DNA from: a virus
DNA: 23,420 bases
IMG/VR virus record: IMGVR_UViG_3300005563_000102
Coordinates: 1-23,420 of that record
Reading direction: 5' to 3' (one strand)
A program made the translations under genes and the position numbers. Below the pieces are notes generated by a model. The model was not told where the DNA came from, did no database searches, and saw only the letters and a list, made by a program, of their open reading frames with translations. Shown here in pieces: positions 12,124-19,969 of the stretch (its first letter is position 1; each line of letters opens with the position of its first letter).

Positions 12124-12149
12124 CTACCCTGATACCACAAATCATATCA
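12124..12149 (-). promoter_or_regulatory. Late promoter and conserved leader for the ejection/lysis unit
   Basis: Extended -10 element TGA-TATGAT (12149-12141) with no recognisable -35 box. Eleven bases later comes GGGTAG as part of GGTATCAGGGTAG, ending at 12124. The start codon TTG follows 16 bases further. The same layout occurs at 15466-15440 and 19342-19317. Confidence 0.65.
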
Positions 12150-12170
12150 TTAAGCACCGAAAAATAGAAT

Positions 12171-12758
12171 TTAATTTGCTGTCTCTTGCAGAAGGTAGAC
12201 CGTGGCGCTATTGGTGAGCGTGCTAGAACCAGCCATTGCTAGCTGGCCCGAGAAGGTGATATTTGTAGCATCCACCCCAACCTGAAAAAGACCGAACGGC
12301 TGCAAAGTGGGAGAGGATGTTCCATAAACCAAAAAGGGGTTGGGGCCGTTGGTGTTGCTTATCGGGCTCAGCGCTGCGATTGCAGCGTCAATGGTGATGA
12401 ATGCCGCGTATGCAGGCAGGAAAGCGAACCCATGCGCCTGCGTCACACTCGCCGTCTTGCTGCCTGTGCCAGTTAGCGTAATAGTCAGTGTGAGGCTCAC
12501 CTTTTTAACTATTTTGAATACGTCTTGTCCGCTATCGAAAGTTAGCTGATCGGCTGTAGCGGTAGTGACGTCTACGCCACTTTTGGATGCCTTAATTCTT
12601 CCAGAAGTCGCGTCAATGAAGATACGGTGCGTGCCCGTGTCGTCGTCGTAGAGCATTTTGACGGTTTCGTTGTCTAACTCAGCGAAGTTCTTGTTGATTA
12701 TCGCAAGCTGCTGAGCTGGGTCTGTTCCTGGCGCAATCGGAGTAAATCTGTTTGGCAT
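12171..12758 (-). CDS. Virion protein, tail-associated (195 aa)
   Basis: The start is placed at ATG 12758 (MPNRFTPIAPGTDPAQQLAIINKNFAELDNE), one base after the stop of the nozzle gene; the longer frame to 12884 only re-reads that gene. The segment INKNFAELDNETVKMLYDD is a helix of the kind that starts many fibre-like and tail-appendage proteins. The remainder is beta-rich and Thr/Ser-rich (FKIVKKVSLTLTITLTGTGSKTASVTQAHGF ... ATVYLLQETAN). A structural protein attached to the tail is likely, perhaps a fibre adaptor or tip. The exact role is not known. Confidence 0.7.
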   Translation of the reverse strand: MPNRFTPIAPGTDPAQQLAIINKNFAELDNETVKMLYDDDTGTHRIFIDATSGRIKASKSGVDVTTATADQLTFDSGQDVFKIVKKVSLTLTITLTGTGSKTASVTQAHGFAFLPAYAAFITIDAAIAALSPISNTNGPNPFLVYGTSSPTLQPFGLFQVGVDATNITFSGQLAMAGSSTLTNSATVYLLQETAN

Positions 12759-12759
12759 C

Positions 12760-14763
12760 TCAAGTCTGCCGTTGAGTTTCAAGTGATAGCACATGGCCGT
12801 CGAAAGCCACCGGCTCGCGCGCCGCATAGTGCTTGTATCTGATCTGTAGGCGTCGCCAAGAGCCAGGGATGACTGGGCTGTCATCGCCAGGGTTCACCTG
12901 TGCCGGTTGGCCGTAGCGAATGCCTGAGTTGAAGCGGTAGCCCTGGTCGAAGCGTGGGCCGGTGCCGGACAGCGAGACATCGACATAGGTCGGGGAGTCG
13001 CTGTAGTCAAGCGCGTATCCCACCTGGATGCTGTAGTTGCCGCTGACAGTGTCGAAGTGTGGCCGGTATTTGCTGACCCGCTTGTACTCGGCCGACGTGG
13101 TGAAGGTGTAACGACGGACGGGACCAGGCGATGGGTTGTAGCTGGTGCGCAGCTCGTAGGTCAGCGGCTCGCCCATGTTGTTGTAGTCATTCGTCGGCTG
13201 CTCACCGAGCATCAGCATGCCGACGCGGTTGCTGCCCTGAATGAAGTAGTTGTCGTTGTCTTCGCGGGTGAAGGTGTGGCCAACGTAGGTGTTGGTGTCG
13301 TCAGATTCCCAAATACCGTAAGTCGTGTTGTAAACCTTGCATGCCGTATTAACAGACTGACCGTTGGGAGTGTAGAAGCAGTAAAGCCGGTTATTGTGCA
13401 GTTCAAGCACGGTGTTCTCGCGCTTTAGCAGCCCGGTCCACCAATCGAGCACCTTCGGCGAAGTGATGTTGATTTCCTGTGAGCCGTTGAACTCGTAGAT
13501 GCCATCGTCGCTCGCTAGAAAGATGCGGTCCTCATCGAATACCACAGACTCTTGCGAGAAAGTGCCTTTTTGACCGATGGCGGTGTCTAGCTTGAATGTA
13601 GCGTTCTCTGCGCCGTAAAGGATGTACTTGCCACCTCTGGTAATAACGAACAGGTTGCCCATGAGCTTGGTGAGAGCCGTAATCGGATCAGATGTCTTGG
13701 GCGACGGCGCATAAATGAAGTCGGTGCTCGTGAAGGTGTCGTAGATACCGAAGTTAGTGAAGAAGAACTTGCTAGGGTCGTCAGCCGATGCGTAGAAGAT
13801 GAGCCCCTTGTGGTTAAGGATGGCAGCTGCGTTCTCAGGAGCATTGGTCACCACTGAGGCAGTGGAGAAGTCGTATTTGCGCGGCTTAGTCGTGCCCTGG
13901 ACGTAGTACAGCGTGTCGGCTACGAACTCGAACCGGACATACGTGGCTGCGGGATCGAGGCCGGTGTCCACGGCAGTGGTCGCGCCGGTTGCCTCATTAA
14001 CGGTGTAGAGCGTGTCGTTGATGGCCACGAAGGTTACGTGTGCACCGCCTGGCCGTTTGACTCGAATCGTTCCCTTAACCGGGTTAGCCGTCGCCGTCGA
14101 GAGCTTGATGTTGAAGTCGTATGACTGACTCGTCCAACTGAGACCACTCGTCGTGCTGGTCTGCCCGGTGGTGGCGTTCGTGGTCGTGCTGATCTGGTAG
14201 CTGTTGATACCGCCGGTTTGCACGAAGCCGAGCACCCAGTAAGTCGTGCCGCTCACGATGTCGGGGCATCTGATCGAGCGCCCCTTAACGTATTGGTATG
14301 AGCTGGTGACAGCCGAAGCAGAGATAGTCGTGCGGGCTATTTCGGTGCCTGGCGCGCCTGAGTTGTCGGTGTAGAGCGCTAGCACGATGGTGCCGGTGCC
14401 GCTGGCAGTGTTGCGGATGTTGGCGTCGATAGCCGTTAGACGGCCGGACGAACCCGCTACGAGCTTCTTGGCGAACCAGGTAGTGCTAGAGAACGAGAAG
14501 TCACTAGCTCCGGTGGTAGAGGTTTGCTGGACGTTCACGGTCTCGCCAACCGGGACGCTGAATAGGTCACAGCCTCGGCGCGTCTCCCACTTGCCGATGA
14601 GAGTCTCGCGGGCGTCGGTGATGTAGCGCCACTCATCGACAGAGACTTCATCATTGACGGCGTTGGTGTTAAGCCCGGCAGAGAACTGATAGTCACGGCT
14701 CGACGTTTTGACCGTGCTGGCTGACGGGACTGGCACACGGCGTCTCAGACCCGATCTGTTCAT
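12760..14763 (-). CDS. Tail nozzle / tail hub protein with carbohydrate-binding-like insert (667 aa)
   Basis: The opening (SAGLNTNAVNDEVSVDEWRYITDARETLIGKWETRRGCDLF) is the pattern of podovirus tail tube B, nozzle or P22 gp10-like proteins. The middle and end keep their beta-propeller-like repeats (TFVAINDTLYTVNEATG, NHKGLIFYASADDPSKFFFTNFG, GNLFVITRGGKYILYGA, DDGIYEFNGSQEINIT). At residues about 85-180 there is an inserted beta-sandwich (SDFSFSSTTWFAKKLVAGSSGRLT ... GTTYWVLGF) that resembles domains of sugar-binding proteins and a part of the 926-aa fibre. The protein would form the tip of the short tail below the adaptor. ATG 14763 overlaps the adaptor stop by 4 bases (ATGA). Confidence 0.8.
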   Translation of the reverse strand: MNRSGLRRRVPVPSASTVKTSSRDYQFSAGLNTNAVNDEVSVDEWRYITDARETLIGKWETRRGCDLFSVPVGETVNVQQTSTTGASDFSFSSTTWFAKKLVAGSSGRLTAIDANIRNTASGTGTIVLALYTDNSGAPGTEIARTTISASAVTSSYQYVKGRSIRCPDIVSGTTYWVLGFVQTGGINSYQISTTTNATTGQTSTTSGLSWTSQSYDFNIKLSTATANPVKGTIRVKRPGGAHVTFVAINDTLYTVNEATGATTAVDTGLDPAATYVRFEFVADTLYYVQGTTKPRKYDFSTASVVTNAPENAAAILNHKGLIFYASADDPSKFFFTNFGIYDTFTSTDFIYAPSPKTSDPITALTKLMGNLFVITRGGKYILYGAENATFKLDTAIGQKGTFSQESVVFDEDRIFLASDDGIYEFNGSQEINITSPKVLDWWTGLLKRENTVLELHNNRLYCFYTPNGQSVNTACKVYNTTYGIWESDDTNTYVGHTFTREDNDNYFIQGSNRVGMLMLGEQPTNDYNNMGEPLTYELRTSYNPSPGPVRRYTFTTSAEYKRVSKYRPHFDTVSGNYSIQVGYALDYSDSPTYVDVSLSGTGPRFDQGYRFNSGIRYGQPAQVNPGDDSPVIPGSWRRLQIRYKHYAAREPVAFDGHVLSLETQRQT

Positions 14764-15425
14764 GCTCGGCTATTCCCCACACGCATCGTGGCTTTGCCGG
14801 CCTTCGCTGGGCCAACAGACACATTGGAGAATCTCAGCAGCATGCTTTCGAGGCCGTCTTCAAATTGCTGCTCGTAGGTCGCGGCGATGTCATGATTTCC
14901 ACGGTATTTCTCAGATCTAAACTCGGCGTATAGCTCAAGCAGCTCACGGAAGGAGTACGGAACCGTTGGCACGTCGCTCGATTGAGTTAGCTCGGCTGGC
15001 GTGCGGTAGTAGCGCTGAACAAAGGTGTACGCCTTGTCTACTGGCCGGTCAAAGTAGATCTGATCGCCGAACTCTGTCCAGGCGGAAGGTATGCCAGCGG
15101 TGTTCACGCTCGGGACTGGGTACCGATCAAAGAACTCGCGGTAAGGCACGAAAGTATTTTTGGTCAGTCGAAACCGCGTGCCGGTTGAAGCAGGGTCGTA
15201 CACCACGCCCTCGATCGTGGCCTGGTGGTCAGTTTGTTGGGCGTAGAGGTACTGCCCGATAGTCAGAGCGCCCGAGACTGCCTTCTCGCAAAACTTAAAC
15301 TTGTGCGTATTGAAAATCGCAAGCTGACCGTAGTTGAGGTAGCGGAGGATGCGTGTCGATGAGAATGACGGGTCTTGCAGGTCATCTTGAACAGCCGATG
15401 TTATATCGCCGACGTTATAGGCCAA
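14760..15425 (-). CDS. Head-to-tail adaptor protein (T7 gp11 / P22 gp4-like)
   Basis: This 221-aa protein has a helical N-terminal part (VGDITSAVQDDLQDPSFSSTRILRYLNYGQLAIFN), typical of adaptors that dock to the portal ring, then a beta-rich middle and a helical end (SFRELLELYAEFRSEKYRGNHDIAATYEQQFEDGL). The length matches podovirus tail tube A / adaptor proteins. It starts with TTG at 15425 and has no Shine-Dalgarno; the promoter and leader at 15466-15440 end 14 bases before it. The next gene, the nozzle, is fused by a 4-base overlap, as adaptor and nozzle genes usually are in short-tailed phages. Confidence 0.8.
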   Translation of the reverse strand: MAYNVGDITSAVQDDLQDPSFSSTRILRYLNYGQLAIFNTHKFKFCEKAVSGALTIGQYLYAQQTDHQATIEGVVYDPASTGTRFRLTKNTFVPYREFFDRYPVPSVNTAGIPSAWTEFGDQIYFDRPVDKAYTFVQRYYRTPAELTQSSDVPTVPYSFRELLELYAEFRSEKYRGNHDIAATYEQQFEDGLESMLLRFSNVSVGPAKAGKATMRVGNSRA

Positions 15426-15439
15426 GATTTTGTCTACAG

Positions 15440-15466
15440 CTACCCTGTGCTATCCAAATTGTAACA
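15440..15466 (-). promoter_or_regulatory. Late promoter and conserved leader for the tail unit
   Basis: Extended -10 element TGT-TACAAT (15466-15458) without a clear -35 box. The leader ATAGCACAGGGTAG ends at 15440, a slightly diverged form of the GGTATCAGGGTAG leader at the two other late promoters. TTG 15425 follows after 14 bases. Confidence 0.6.
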
Positions 15467-15477
15467 TGTTGGCTTGA

Positions 15478-18258
15478 TTAATCTATAGATGTCCAGGTGC
15501 CAGAAGAGGCGTCACTTCCCGCAGCCGGCGAGCCGCTCGAAATGTCCTCAGGTACCCACACGACTGAGCCGTCACTATTACCGGCTGGCACAACATCGGT
15601 GTCATTGACTTCCGGTACCCACACGATACTTGATGGGCCACCCCCAGGCGGGATGATCTCGCTCGGCGCGGCGATGCGCGCATGAGCCACCTGCGAAATG
15701 CTGCGAGTGACGGTACTCAAGATGTTCGCCGTACTTGTCTGCGTCAGCGTGCCAGTGATTGCGACGCGTGCTTGGGCCGACTGGCCAAGCGTTCCAGTTA
15801 TGGCAACTCGTGCCACTGCGCTTTGCGTTTTGGTCGTGGTCGCACGGATGCGAGCGACTGCACCTTGAGTCTTAGCCCCAGTGATGCTCACCCTGGCAGT
15901 AGCACTCTGGCTCTTCGTCAGCGAGGCACTTATGCGAGCGACCGCGACTTGTGTCTTGGTCAGGACTTTGGCTACGCGTGCGACCGCACTCTGAGTCTTG
16001 CTGATGCTGAGGCCAATGCGTGCGATGGCAGTCTGCGTGATGCTCCTAGATTCGGTGATGCGAGCAGTAGCCGTCTGGCTCTTCGTGGCCGTGTTCGTGA
16101 TGCGTGAGGTTGCCGGTTGCGTCTTTGTACGCGTCAGAGCGATTCTGGCGACCGCTGACTGCGTTTTGCTAGCCGAGATAGCTATTCGGGCTACTGCGGA
16201 CTGAACCTTGGTCACAGTGGCTTGTATGCGGCTCGTGGCGCTTTGTGTCTTTGTGACAGTTGCACTAATCCTGGCAACTGCACCCTGAGTTTTCGTCACC
16301 AAGACACCTATGCGAGCAGCCGCTGTCTGCGTCAGGGTGAACGACTTGGCTATCCGAGCGATGGCAGTCTGAGTTCTCGATGCCGTGTTCGAGATACGAG
16401 CCGTCGCCCCTTGAGTTCTGGTCTGTGAGTTGCTGATGCGCGCTGTTGCACTTTGGGTTTTGGTTCCCGTTATGGCAACCCTCGCTGTTGCGCTCTGTGT
16501 CTTAGTTCTGATCAGTGATATCCGCGCTACCGCATTTTGCGTTTTGGTGAGCCCAACGACCGATATTCGACTGACAGCGGTCTGTGTTTTGGTGAGCCCA
16601 ACAATAGACACCCGAGCTGTTGCTGTCTGAGTCTTAGTTGCTGTGACTGAGATCCGAGCAGTCGCACCCTGCGTTTTCGTGCCGGTGATAGCAACCCTCG
16701 CGACAGCGGTCTGTGTCTTGGTGAGGACGGACGACGAGCCGACAGTGAAGCTCCTAGTTGAAGTCCAAGGGCCGTAGGAACCAGTGCCGTTCGGGTCTAA
16801 GCCACGGACACGCCAGTAGTAAGTGCTGCCGTTTGTAAGTGCGGAACCTGCTTGAACGGTATATTTGACTTGATCGCCAGACACAAACGGGTCGGTATGG
16901 GCACCGTTAGTTACATCGGTGAAACCAACATCGGAAGCCGAAAACTTATCGAGAACAACACTAGATGGGCCAACATATATCGCGAAACTGGTGTCAATCG
17001 AACTGTCGGCAGCCCAGCTACTTTGAAACTTGGCGGTGTTCCCACTTGCTCCACCGGGTGTTACGCCAGCAGACATGTCAATCGTTCCGCCAGCCGGTGT
17101 CCATTCCATGACTAGGAAGTAGTGCGTGCCGCTGGTCAAAGCGATCTGATTGGCCCCTGAAAACGTGAAGGTTATGTACGCAAAACTACTGGTGATACCA
17201 CTCACGCTAAGTGTGTCTGAGGTTGCAAGTGCCGAGCCTGTTGGTACGCCAGACGATCCAAATGTCCCCGAATGAGCATATACGGTGGCGACTGCGTTTC
17301 CAGTTGGCGTACCGCTACCAATCTTTACTTTAAACTGTGCCGTTCCTATTTGGCCGCCATTAGCCGTGAAACTTTGACCAATCTTGATTAAAAAGCCACT
17401 TTGGAAAGAATAGCCGACCGATGTATCAGTTTCGTTGTAGCTATCAATCACCGAACCAGCAATGTTAATAGGACTGCTGGTAGCGACGTTTACTTCGTAG
17501 GTTATGTTGTCGCCCTCGCCGTCTGTCCCAGTGAAAACTAAGTCAGGTGTCGTACTTACACCAGTTGCAGTGTCTAGCGGTGTGTTGAGAGCTACCGTAG
17601 TCGTGGTGTTAGGCACGGCATCATAGAAAGTTGCTACAGCGCCAGCGTTTACGCGGGCAGCAGCTATAGTAAACGTAGCTGTTTGGGCAGCTCTTGAACT
17701 AACTACTTTGCTTTCCATGGCGACAGCCCGCGCCGCAACGTTACCGGTCGTTAAGTTGGTGTAGCCAGTACCGAGGCTAAACGCCGAAGTGGTGCTGATA
17801 TGTACACCCATACCCACCACTAGTTCGGCAGCGTGGGCTGTCGCACTAGTTGCGCCAGAGGTAGTAGTCGTAGACGAAGCGTTAGTCTGAGCGTGGGCTT
17901 GATCTAAGGTGGGCGCCGTAGTAAAACCGTTGAAATACTGGACAGCGACGTTCGCGTTAGTACCGGTAGAGTTGTAATTGACCGTTACCTGGGCGCTCGC
18001 GACAGCAGTCGTGATAACTGCGTAGTAAGTCGCAAGGTACATCGTAGTCCCGTTACCAACAGATGCGTTAGAAATGAGAACGTAAGCATTTGAGGTCGAA
18101 GCATTATCGGTAATAGAGGTGACCGTGTTAGATCCACCGTCGAATGCGATTGTTACGACTACCAACTGCTTGACGGCAAAAGTGTTTGTAAAAGCAGCTG
18201 TTGTAGCAGACCCAGTTGTGCTGTCTATGGTCTTGCCTTCGACAAACGCTATAGCCAC
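15478..18258 (-). CDS. Large tail fibre with FN3-like domain and 14-residue repeat array (926 aa)
   Basis: The start is GTG 18258, with AGGAG 6 bases upstream and immediately after the previous stop (TAGGTG). Residues about 1-215 are a beta-rich lectin-like head (AIAFVEGKTIDSTTGSATTAA ...). Residues about 215-450 include a fibronectin III-like module split by a sugar-binding-type beta-sandwich (YSFQSGFLIKIGQSFTANGG ... TSGTHYFLVMEW). An FN3-like end follows (GSTYYWRVRGLDPNGTGSYGPWTSTRSFTV). Residues about 513-865 are some 24 tandem units of TKTQSATARISNTA type, 14 residues each, likely a beta-solenoid or trimeric rod. A 61-residue tail holds a duplicated VWVPE motif. This is probably the receptor-binding fibre. 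There are no catalytic motifs. Confidence 0.8.
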   Translation of the reverse strand: MAIAFVEGKTIDSTTGSATTAAFTNTFAVKQLVVVTIAFDGGSNTVTSITDNASTSNAYVLISNASVGNGTTMYLATYYAVITTAVASAQVTVNYNSTGTNANVAVQYFNGFTTAPTLDQAHAQTNASSTTTTSGATSATAHAAELVVGMGVHISTTSAFSLGTGYTNLTTGNVAARAVAMESKVVSSRAAQTATFTIAAARVNAGAVATFYDAVPNTTTTVALNTPLDTATGVSTTPDLVFTGTDGEGDNITYEVNVATSSPINIAGSVIDSYNETDTSVGYSFQSGFLIKIGQSFTANGGQIGTAQFKVKIGSGTPTGNAVATVYAHSGTFGSSGVPTGSALATSDTLSVSGITSSFAYITFTFSGANQIALTSGTHYFLVMEWTPAGGTIDMSAGVTPGGASGNTAKFQSSWAADSSIDTSFAIYVGPSSVVLDKFSASDVGFTDVTNGAHTDPFVSGDQVKYTVQAGSALTNGSTYYWRVRGLDPNGTGSYGPWTSTRSFTVGSSSVLTKTQTAVARVAITGTKTQGATARISVTATKTQTATARVSIVGLTKTQTAVSRISVVGLTKTQNAVARISLIRTKTQSATARVAITGTKTQSATARISNSQTRTQGATARISNTASRTQTAIARIAKSFTLTQTAAARIGVLVTKTQGAVARISATVTKTQSATSRIQATVTKVQSAVARIAISASKTQSAVARIALTRTKTQPATSRITNTATKSQTATARITESRSITQTAIARIGLSISKTQSAVARVAKVLTKTQVAVARISASLTKSQSATARVSITGAKTQGAVARIRATTTKTQSAVARVAITGTLGQSAQARVAITGTLTQTSTANILSTVTRSISQVAHARIAAPSEIIPPGGGPSSIVWVPEVNDTDVVPAGNSDGSVVWVPEDISSGSPAAGSDASSGTWTSID
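15664..16722 (-). repeat. Diverged 42-bp (14-codon) tandem repeat array in the fibre gene
   Basis: About 24 in-frame units of 14 codons, with two of 15 codons, encode the consensus T-K-T-Q-[ST]-A-[TV]-A-R-[IV]-x-x-x-x. The protein core TQxAxxRI is strongly kept while codons differ freely between units, so the repeat is under selection for protein structure and is not a recent DNA expansion. The last unit (TRSISQVAHARI) is degenerate. Confidence 0.85.
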
Positions 18259-18621
18259 CTATAGCTCCTGAACTTCTTGGCGATTCCTCCCAGTAGGATC
18301 GTTGTATTGATAACCAAAGCGCATGCCAGACCAGCCGCTTACAACGTTGCCGTCCTGGTCTATCCCAGAGAAGCCATCACGAAAGCGGATCGGGCGTGCG
18401 TTATCGGGCAGCGTCGTCCAGTCGATGTCGTAGCGCTTGCCCCGGTAAAACACGGAGAATTGCACCATGCGGCCATGCTCTGCCTCAGGATGCTTTTCAA
18501 GTATGGCGTTTAGAACGTTCCGGCCGGCGTCGTATGGTGAAACGTCATTTAGCTCAGTCTCGCTGAGCACGAAGCCATCGGCGTATGTCGCCTCAACAGA
18601 GGTGTCGTATGGCGTTGCCAT
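18259..18621 (-). CDS. Hypothetical structural protein upstream of the fibre (120 aa)
   Basis: I do not recognise a family. The sequence mixes acidic segments and aromatic residues (SETELNDVSPYDAGRNVLNAILEKHPEAEHGRMVQFSVFYRGKRYDIDWTTLPDNARPIRFRDG ... GMRFGYQYNDPTGRNRQ), with no membrane helix or signal peptide. It lies between a fibre-like 164-aa protein and the 926-aa fibre and ends directly against the fibre start. It may be a chaperone, a connector or a small tail component. The start at ATG 18621 has only a weak GAGAAG-type site. Confidence 0.65.
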   Translation of the reverse strand: MATPYDTSVEATYADGFVLSETELNDVSPYDAGRNVLNAILEKHPEAEHGRMVQFSVFYRGKRYDIDWTTLPDNARPIRFRDGFSGIDQDGNVVSGWSGMRFGYQYNDPTGRNRQEVQEL

Positions 18622-18639
18622 TGGATTGGCTTCTCATTG

Positions 18640-19134
18640 TTAGCTTTCTGTCCAGGTTGCAGTGATGGTGACTGAGCTGATGTCGCCAGGCGCGGCCGAG
18701 CCGGTGGTCTGCAACTGAGTCCGGTAAGCGTTGGCGTACATGGTGCCGCTCGCCGTTGATGAGCTGGTTCCAGTGCCGAAAGGTGTCGAGCTGCTGTTGA
18801 AGTTGGCACTTGTGCCGCTCGTAGAGGCCGCAGAGTCGCCCGAAGCGGTTGTAGATGGAGTTGAGCCCGATGTGACGACTGCGGCGACTACGGAGAGCCC
18901 TGTGCCCGGCGCGTTGGTGCTGACTTTGTAGGTCAGCGCGCTCAGCGAGTTCCAGGTACCGGCGAACTTGACAGCTTGGTACTTGGTGAAGCTGTTGTTG
19001 CCAGCGGTGATTGGGCTTGAGCTGTAAGCCGTGGTGCTGTCGTCGATGTTTTTCCAGTTAGCTTCGGATCGAGAGGTTGTTTCTGTACCAGCGCTTGCGC
19101 CGTTGAATTCGGACCAGGTTTGGGTTGAGGCCAT
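18640..19134 (-). CDS. Phage virion protein, fibre- or lectin-like (164 aa)
   Basis: The protein opens with TQTWSEFNGASAGTETTSRSEANWKNIDDSTTAYSSSPITAGNNSFTKYQAVKFAGTW, a pattern seen in many phage surface proteins that start with a short Thr/Ser-rich lead and a K-x-x-x-x-F-x-G-x-[FW] strand. It continues beta-rich with many Ser/Thr/Ala and ends in ITATWTES. It is coupled to the 55-aa gene before it by a one-base overlap (TAATG). A head or tail decoration or fibre component is likely. Confidence 0.7.
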   Translation of the reverse strand: MASTQTWSEFNGASAGTETTSRSEANWKNIDDSTTAYSSSPITAGNNSFTKYQAVKFAGTWNSLSALTYKVSTNAPGTGLSVVAAVVTSGSTPSTTASGDSAASTSGTSANFNSSSTPFGTGTSSSTASGTMYANAYRTQLQTTGSAAPGDISSVTITATWTES

Positions 19135-19301
19135 TACTTGACCTCCTTGTGCCAGCCGACAACGTTGCCGTCCTCGTCTATGTCCTCAACGATTACTTCA
19201 CCAGTGGGTTCGCCGTTGAGTAGCGTTACTTCTTCGCCGATGGCGAGGCCAGATAGGCTTTCGACCGTTGGGCTGTCTTGACTGTCGGCTTTCTTTGCCA
19301 T
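19134..19301 (-). CDS. Small acidic protein, first gene of the fibre unit (55 aa)
   Basis: ATG 19301 opens MAKKADSQDSPTVESLSGLAIGEEVTLLNGEPTGEVIVEDIDEDGNVVGWHKEVK, ending at TAA 19136-19134. The stop overlaps the start of the next gene by one base. The protein has a short beta-type pattern (EEVTLLNGEPTGEVIVEDI) and no membrane helix. No Shine-Dalgarno is present: the promoter leader ends 15 bases before the start codon, as at the two other late promoters. Function unknown. Confidence 0.65.
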   Translation of the reverse strand: MAKKADSQDSPTVESLSGLAIGEEVTLLNGEPTGEVIVEDIDEDGNVVGWHKEVK

Positions 19302-19316
19302 GTATGGCGCTTACGC

Positions 19317-19342
19317 CTACCCTGATACCTAGAACTATAGCA
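19317..19342 (-). promoter_or_regulatory. Late promoter and conserved leader for the fibre unit
   Basis: Extended -10 element TGC-TATAGT (19342-19334) with no clear -35 box, and the leader GGTATCAGGGTAG ending at 19317. It sits 9 bases past the capsid-unit terminator, so it restarts transcription right after that stop. ATG 19301 follows after 15 bases. Confidence 0.7.
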
Positions 19343-19350
19343 AGTTAGTG

Positions 19351-19382
19351 AAAATAAAAACAGCCCTAATTTCTCAGGGCTG
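19351..19382 (-). terminator. Rho-independent terminator of the capsid unit
   Basis: On the minus strand the stem CAGCCCT/AGGGCTG (19382-19376 with 19367-19361), with an 8-base loop, is followed by TTTTTATTTT. It lies 20 bases after the stop of the 57-aa gene. This is the clearest terminator in the window. Confidence 0.9.
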
Positions 19383-19402
19383 CTTCTACAGAGGTGGTCT
19401 GC

Positions 19403-19576
19403 CTATGATTTAGGCGAACCGCCGTTTTGGGTAGTCTTCGGCGAACCTGGTGCGTTGCTTTTGACAGCGCCGTTCGAGCGAAGTACCTGCTTGTGGTTAC
19501 CCAAGCCCTCATGCGTTTTGTGCATTGGCATTGGGTGAGCTTTGCCAGCTCCCGGTGGGTTAGCGTTCTTTGGCAT
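19403..19576 (-). CDS. Small basic Pro/His-rich protein, last gene of the capsid unit (57 aa)
   Basis: ATG 19576 has GGAGG 8 bases upstream and opens MPKNANPPGAGKAHPMPMHKTHEGLGNHKQVLRSNGAVKSNAPGSPKTTQNGGSPKS, ending at TAG 19405-19403. It is basic and disordered-looking, rich in Pro, Gly, Asn, Lys and His, without membrane segments. It lies between a decoration-like protein and the terminator. A capsid-lining or DNA-contacting minor virion protein is possible. A longer frame across the same bases (19366-19665) lacks the ribosome binding site and looks non-coding. Confidence 0.65.
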   Translation of the reverse strand: MPKNANPPGAGKAHPMPMHKTHEGLGNHKQVLRSNGAVKSNAPGSPKTTQNGGSPKS

Positions 19577-19591
19577 ATGCTAATCCTCCGA

Positions 19592-19969
19592 TTACGGCTG
19601 GCGAGTCCAACCAGGGGTTGCGCTGACGATAAACCAGTTGTTGGTGTTACCGTATTGCAGCACAATCTCGGTCAGTCCGCCGCCTTGGTTAGTTGCTACA
19701 GCACCTTTACCGGCTGAGGCTGTGAAGCCGTTACCGTTTACGAGGTCTGAGCCACCAGGGGTCACGTTTACAGTGATCGCACCATCAGTTGCGCCTGTAC
19801 TACCTACACGAATGATGTAGACAGCACCTACGATGCCAGCGGCACCGGTAGGCAAGGTGATTGTTGCGGTAGCCGTGACGTTCTGAATGATGCCGCTATC
19901 AGCAGCAGTCAGAGTCTTGTTACCTGTAACTGTGGCATCGACGCCGTAGCGTTGTCGAGTACTAGCCAT
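19592..19969 (-). CDS. Probable head decoration protein (125 aa)
   Basis: This beta-rich protein (YGVDATVTGNKTLTAADSGIIQNVTATATITLPTGAAGIVGAVYIIRVGSTGATDGAITVNVTPGG ... NNWFIVSATPG) has the TADSG-I-x-N-x-T-A-x-A-T-I-T-L-P pattern common in phage capsid-surface and fibre-base domains. The size and the place just after major capsid and SAP protein suggest a decoration or cement protein. AAGGAG precedes ATG 19969, which overlaps the previous stop by one base (TAATG). Confidence 0.65.
   Translation of the reverse strand: MASTRQRYGVDATVTGNKTLTAADSGIIQNVTATATITLPTGAAGIVGAVYIIRVGSTGATDGAITVNVTPGGSDLVNGNGFTASAGKGAVATNQGGGLTEIVLQYGNTNNWFIVSATPGWTRQP

Noticed and set aside
15664-16722. Regular 42-bp spaced repeats as a CRISPR-like array
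   Set aside because: The units are coding, in one frame, with no conserved DNA repeat and no spacers; the regularity is at protein level.
19366-19665. 99-codon minus-strand open frame
   Set aside because: It has no ribosome binding site, its 5' end re-reads the decoration protein gene, and a 57-aa frame in the same bases has GGAGG spacing and ends just before a terminator.
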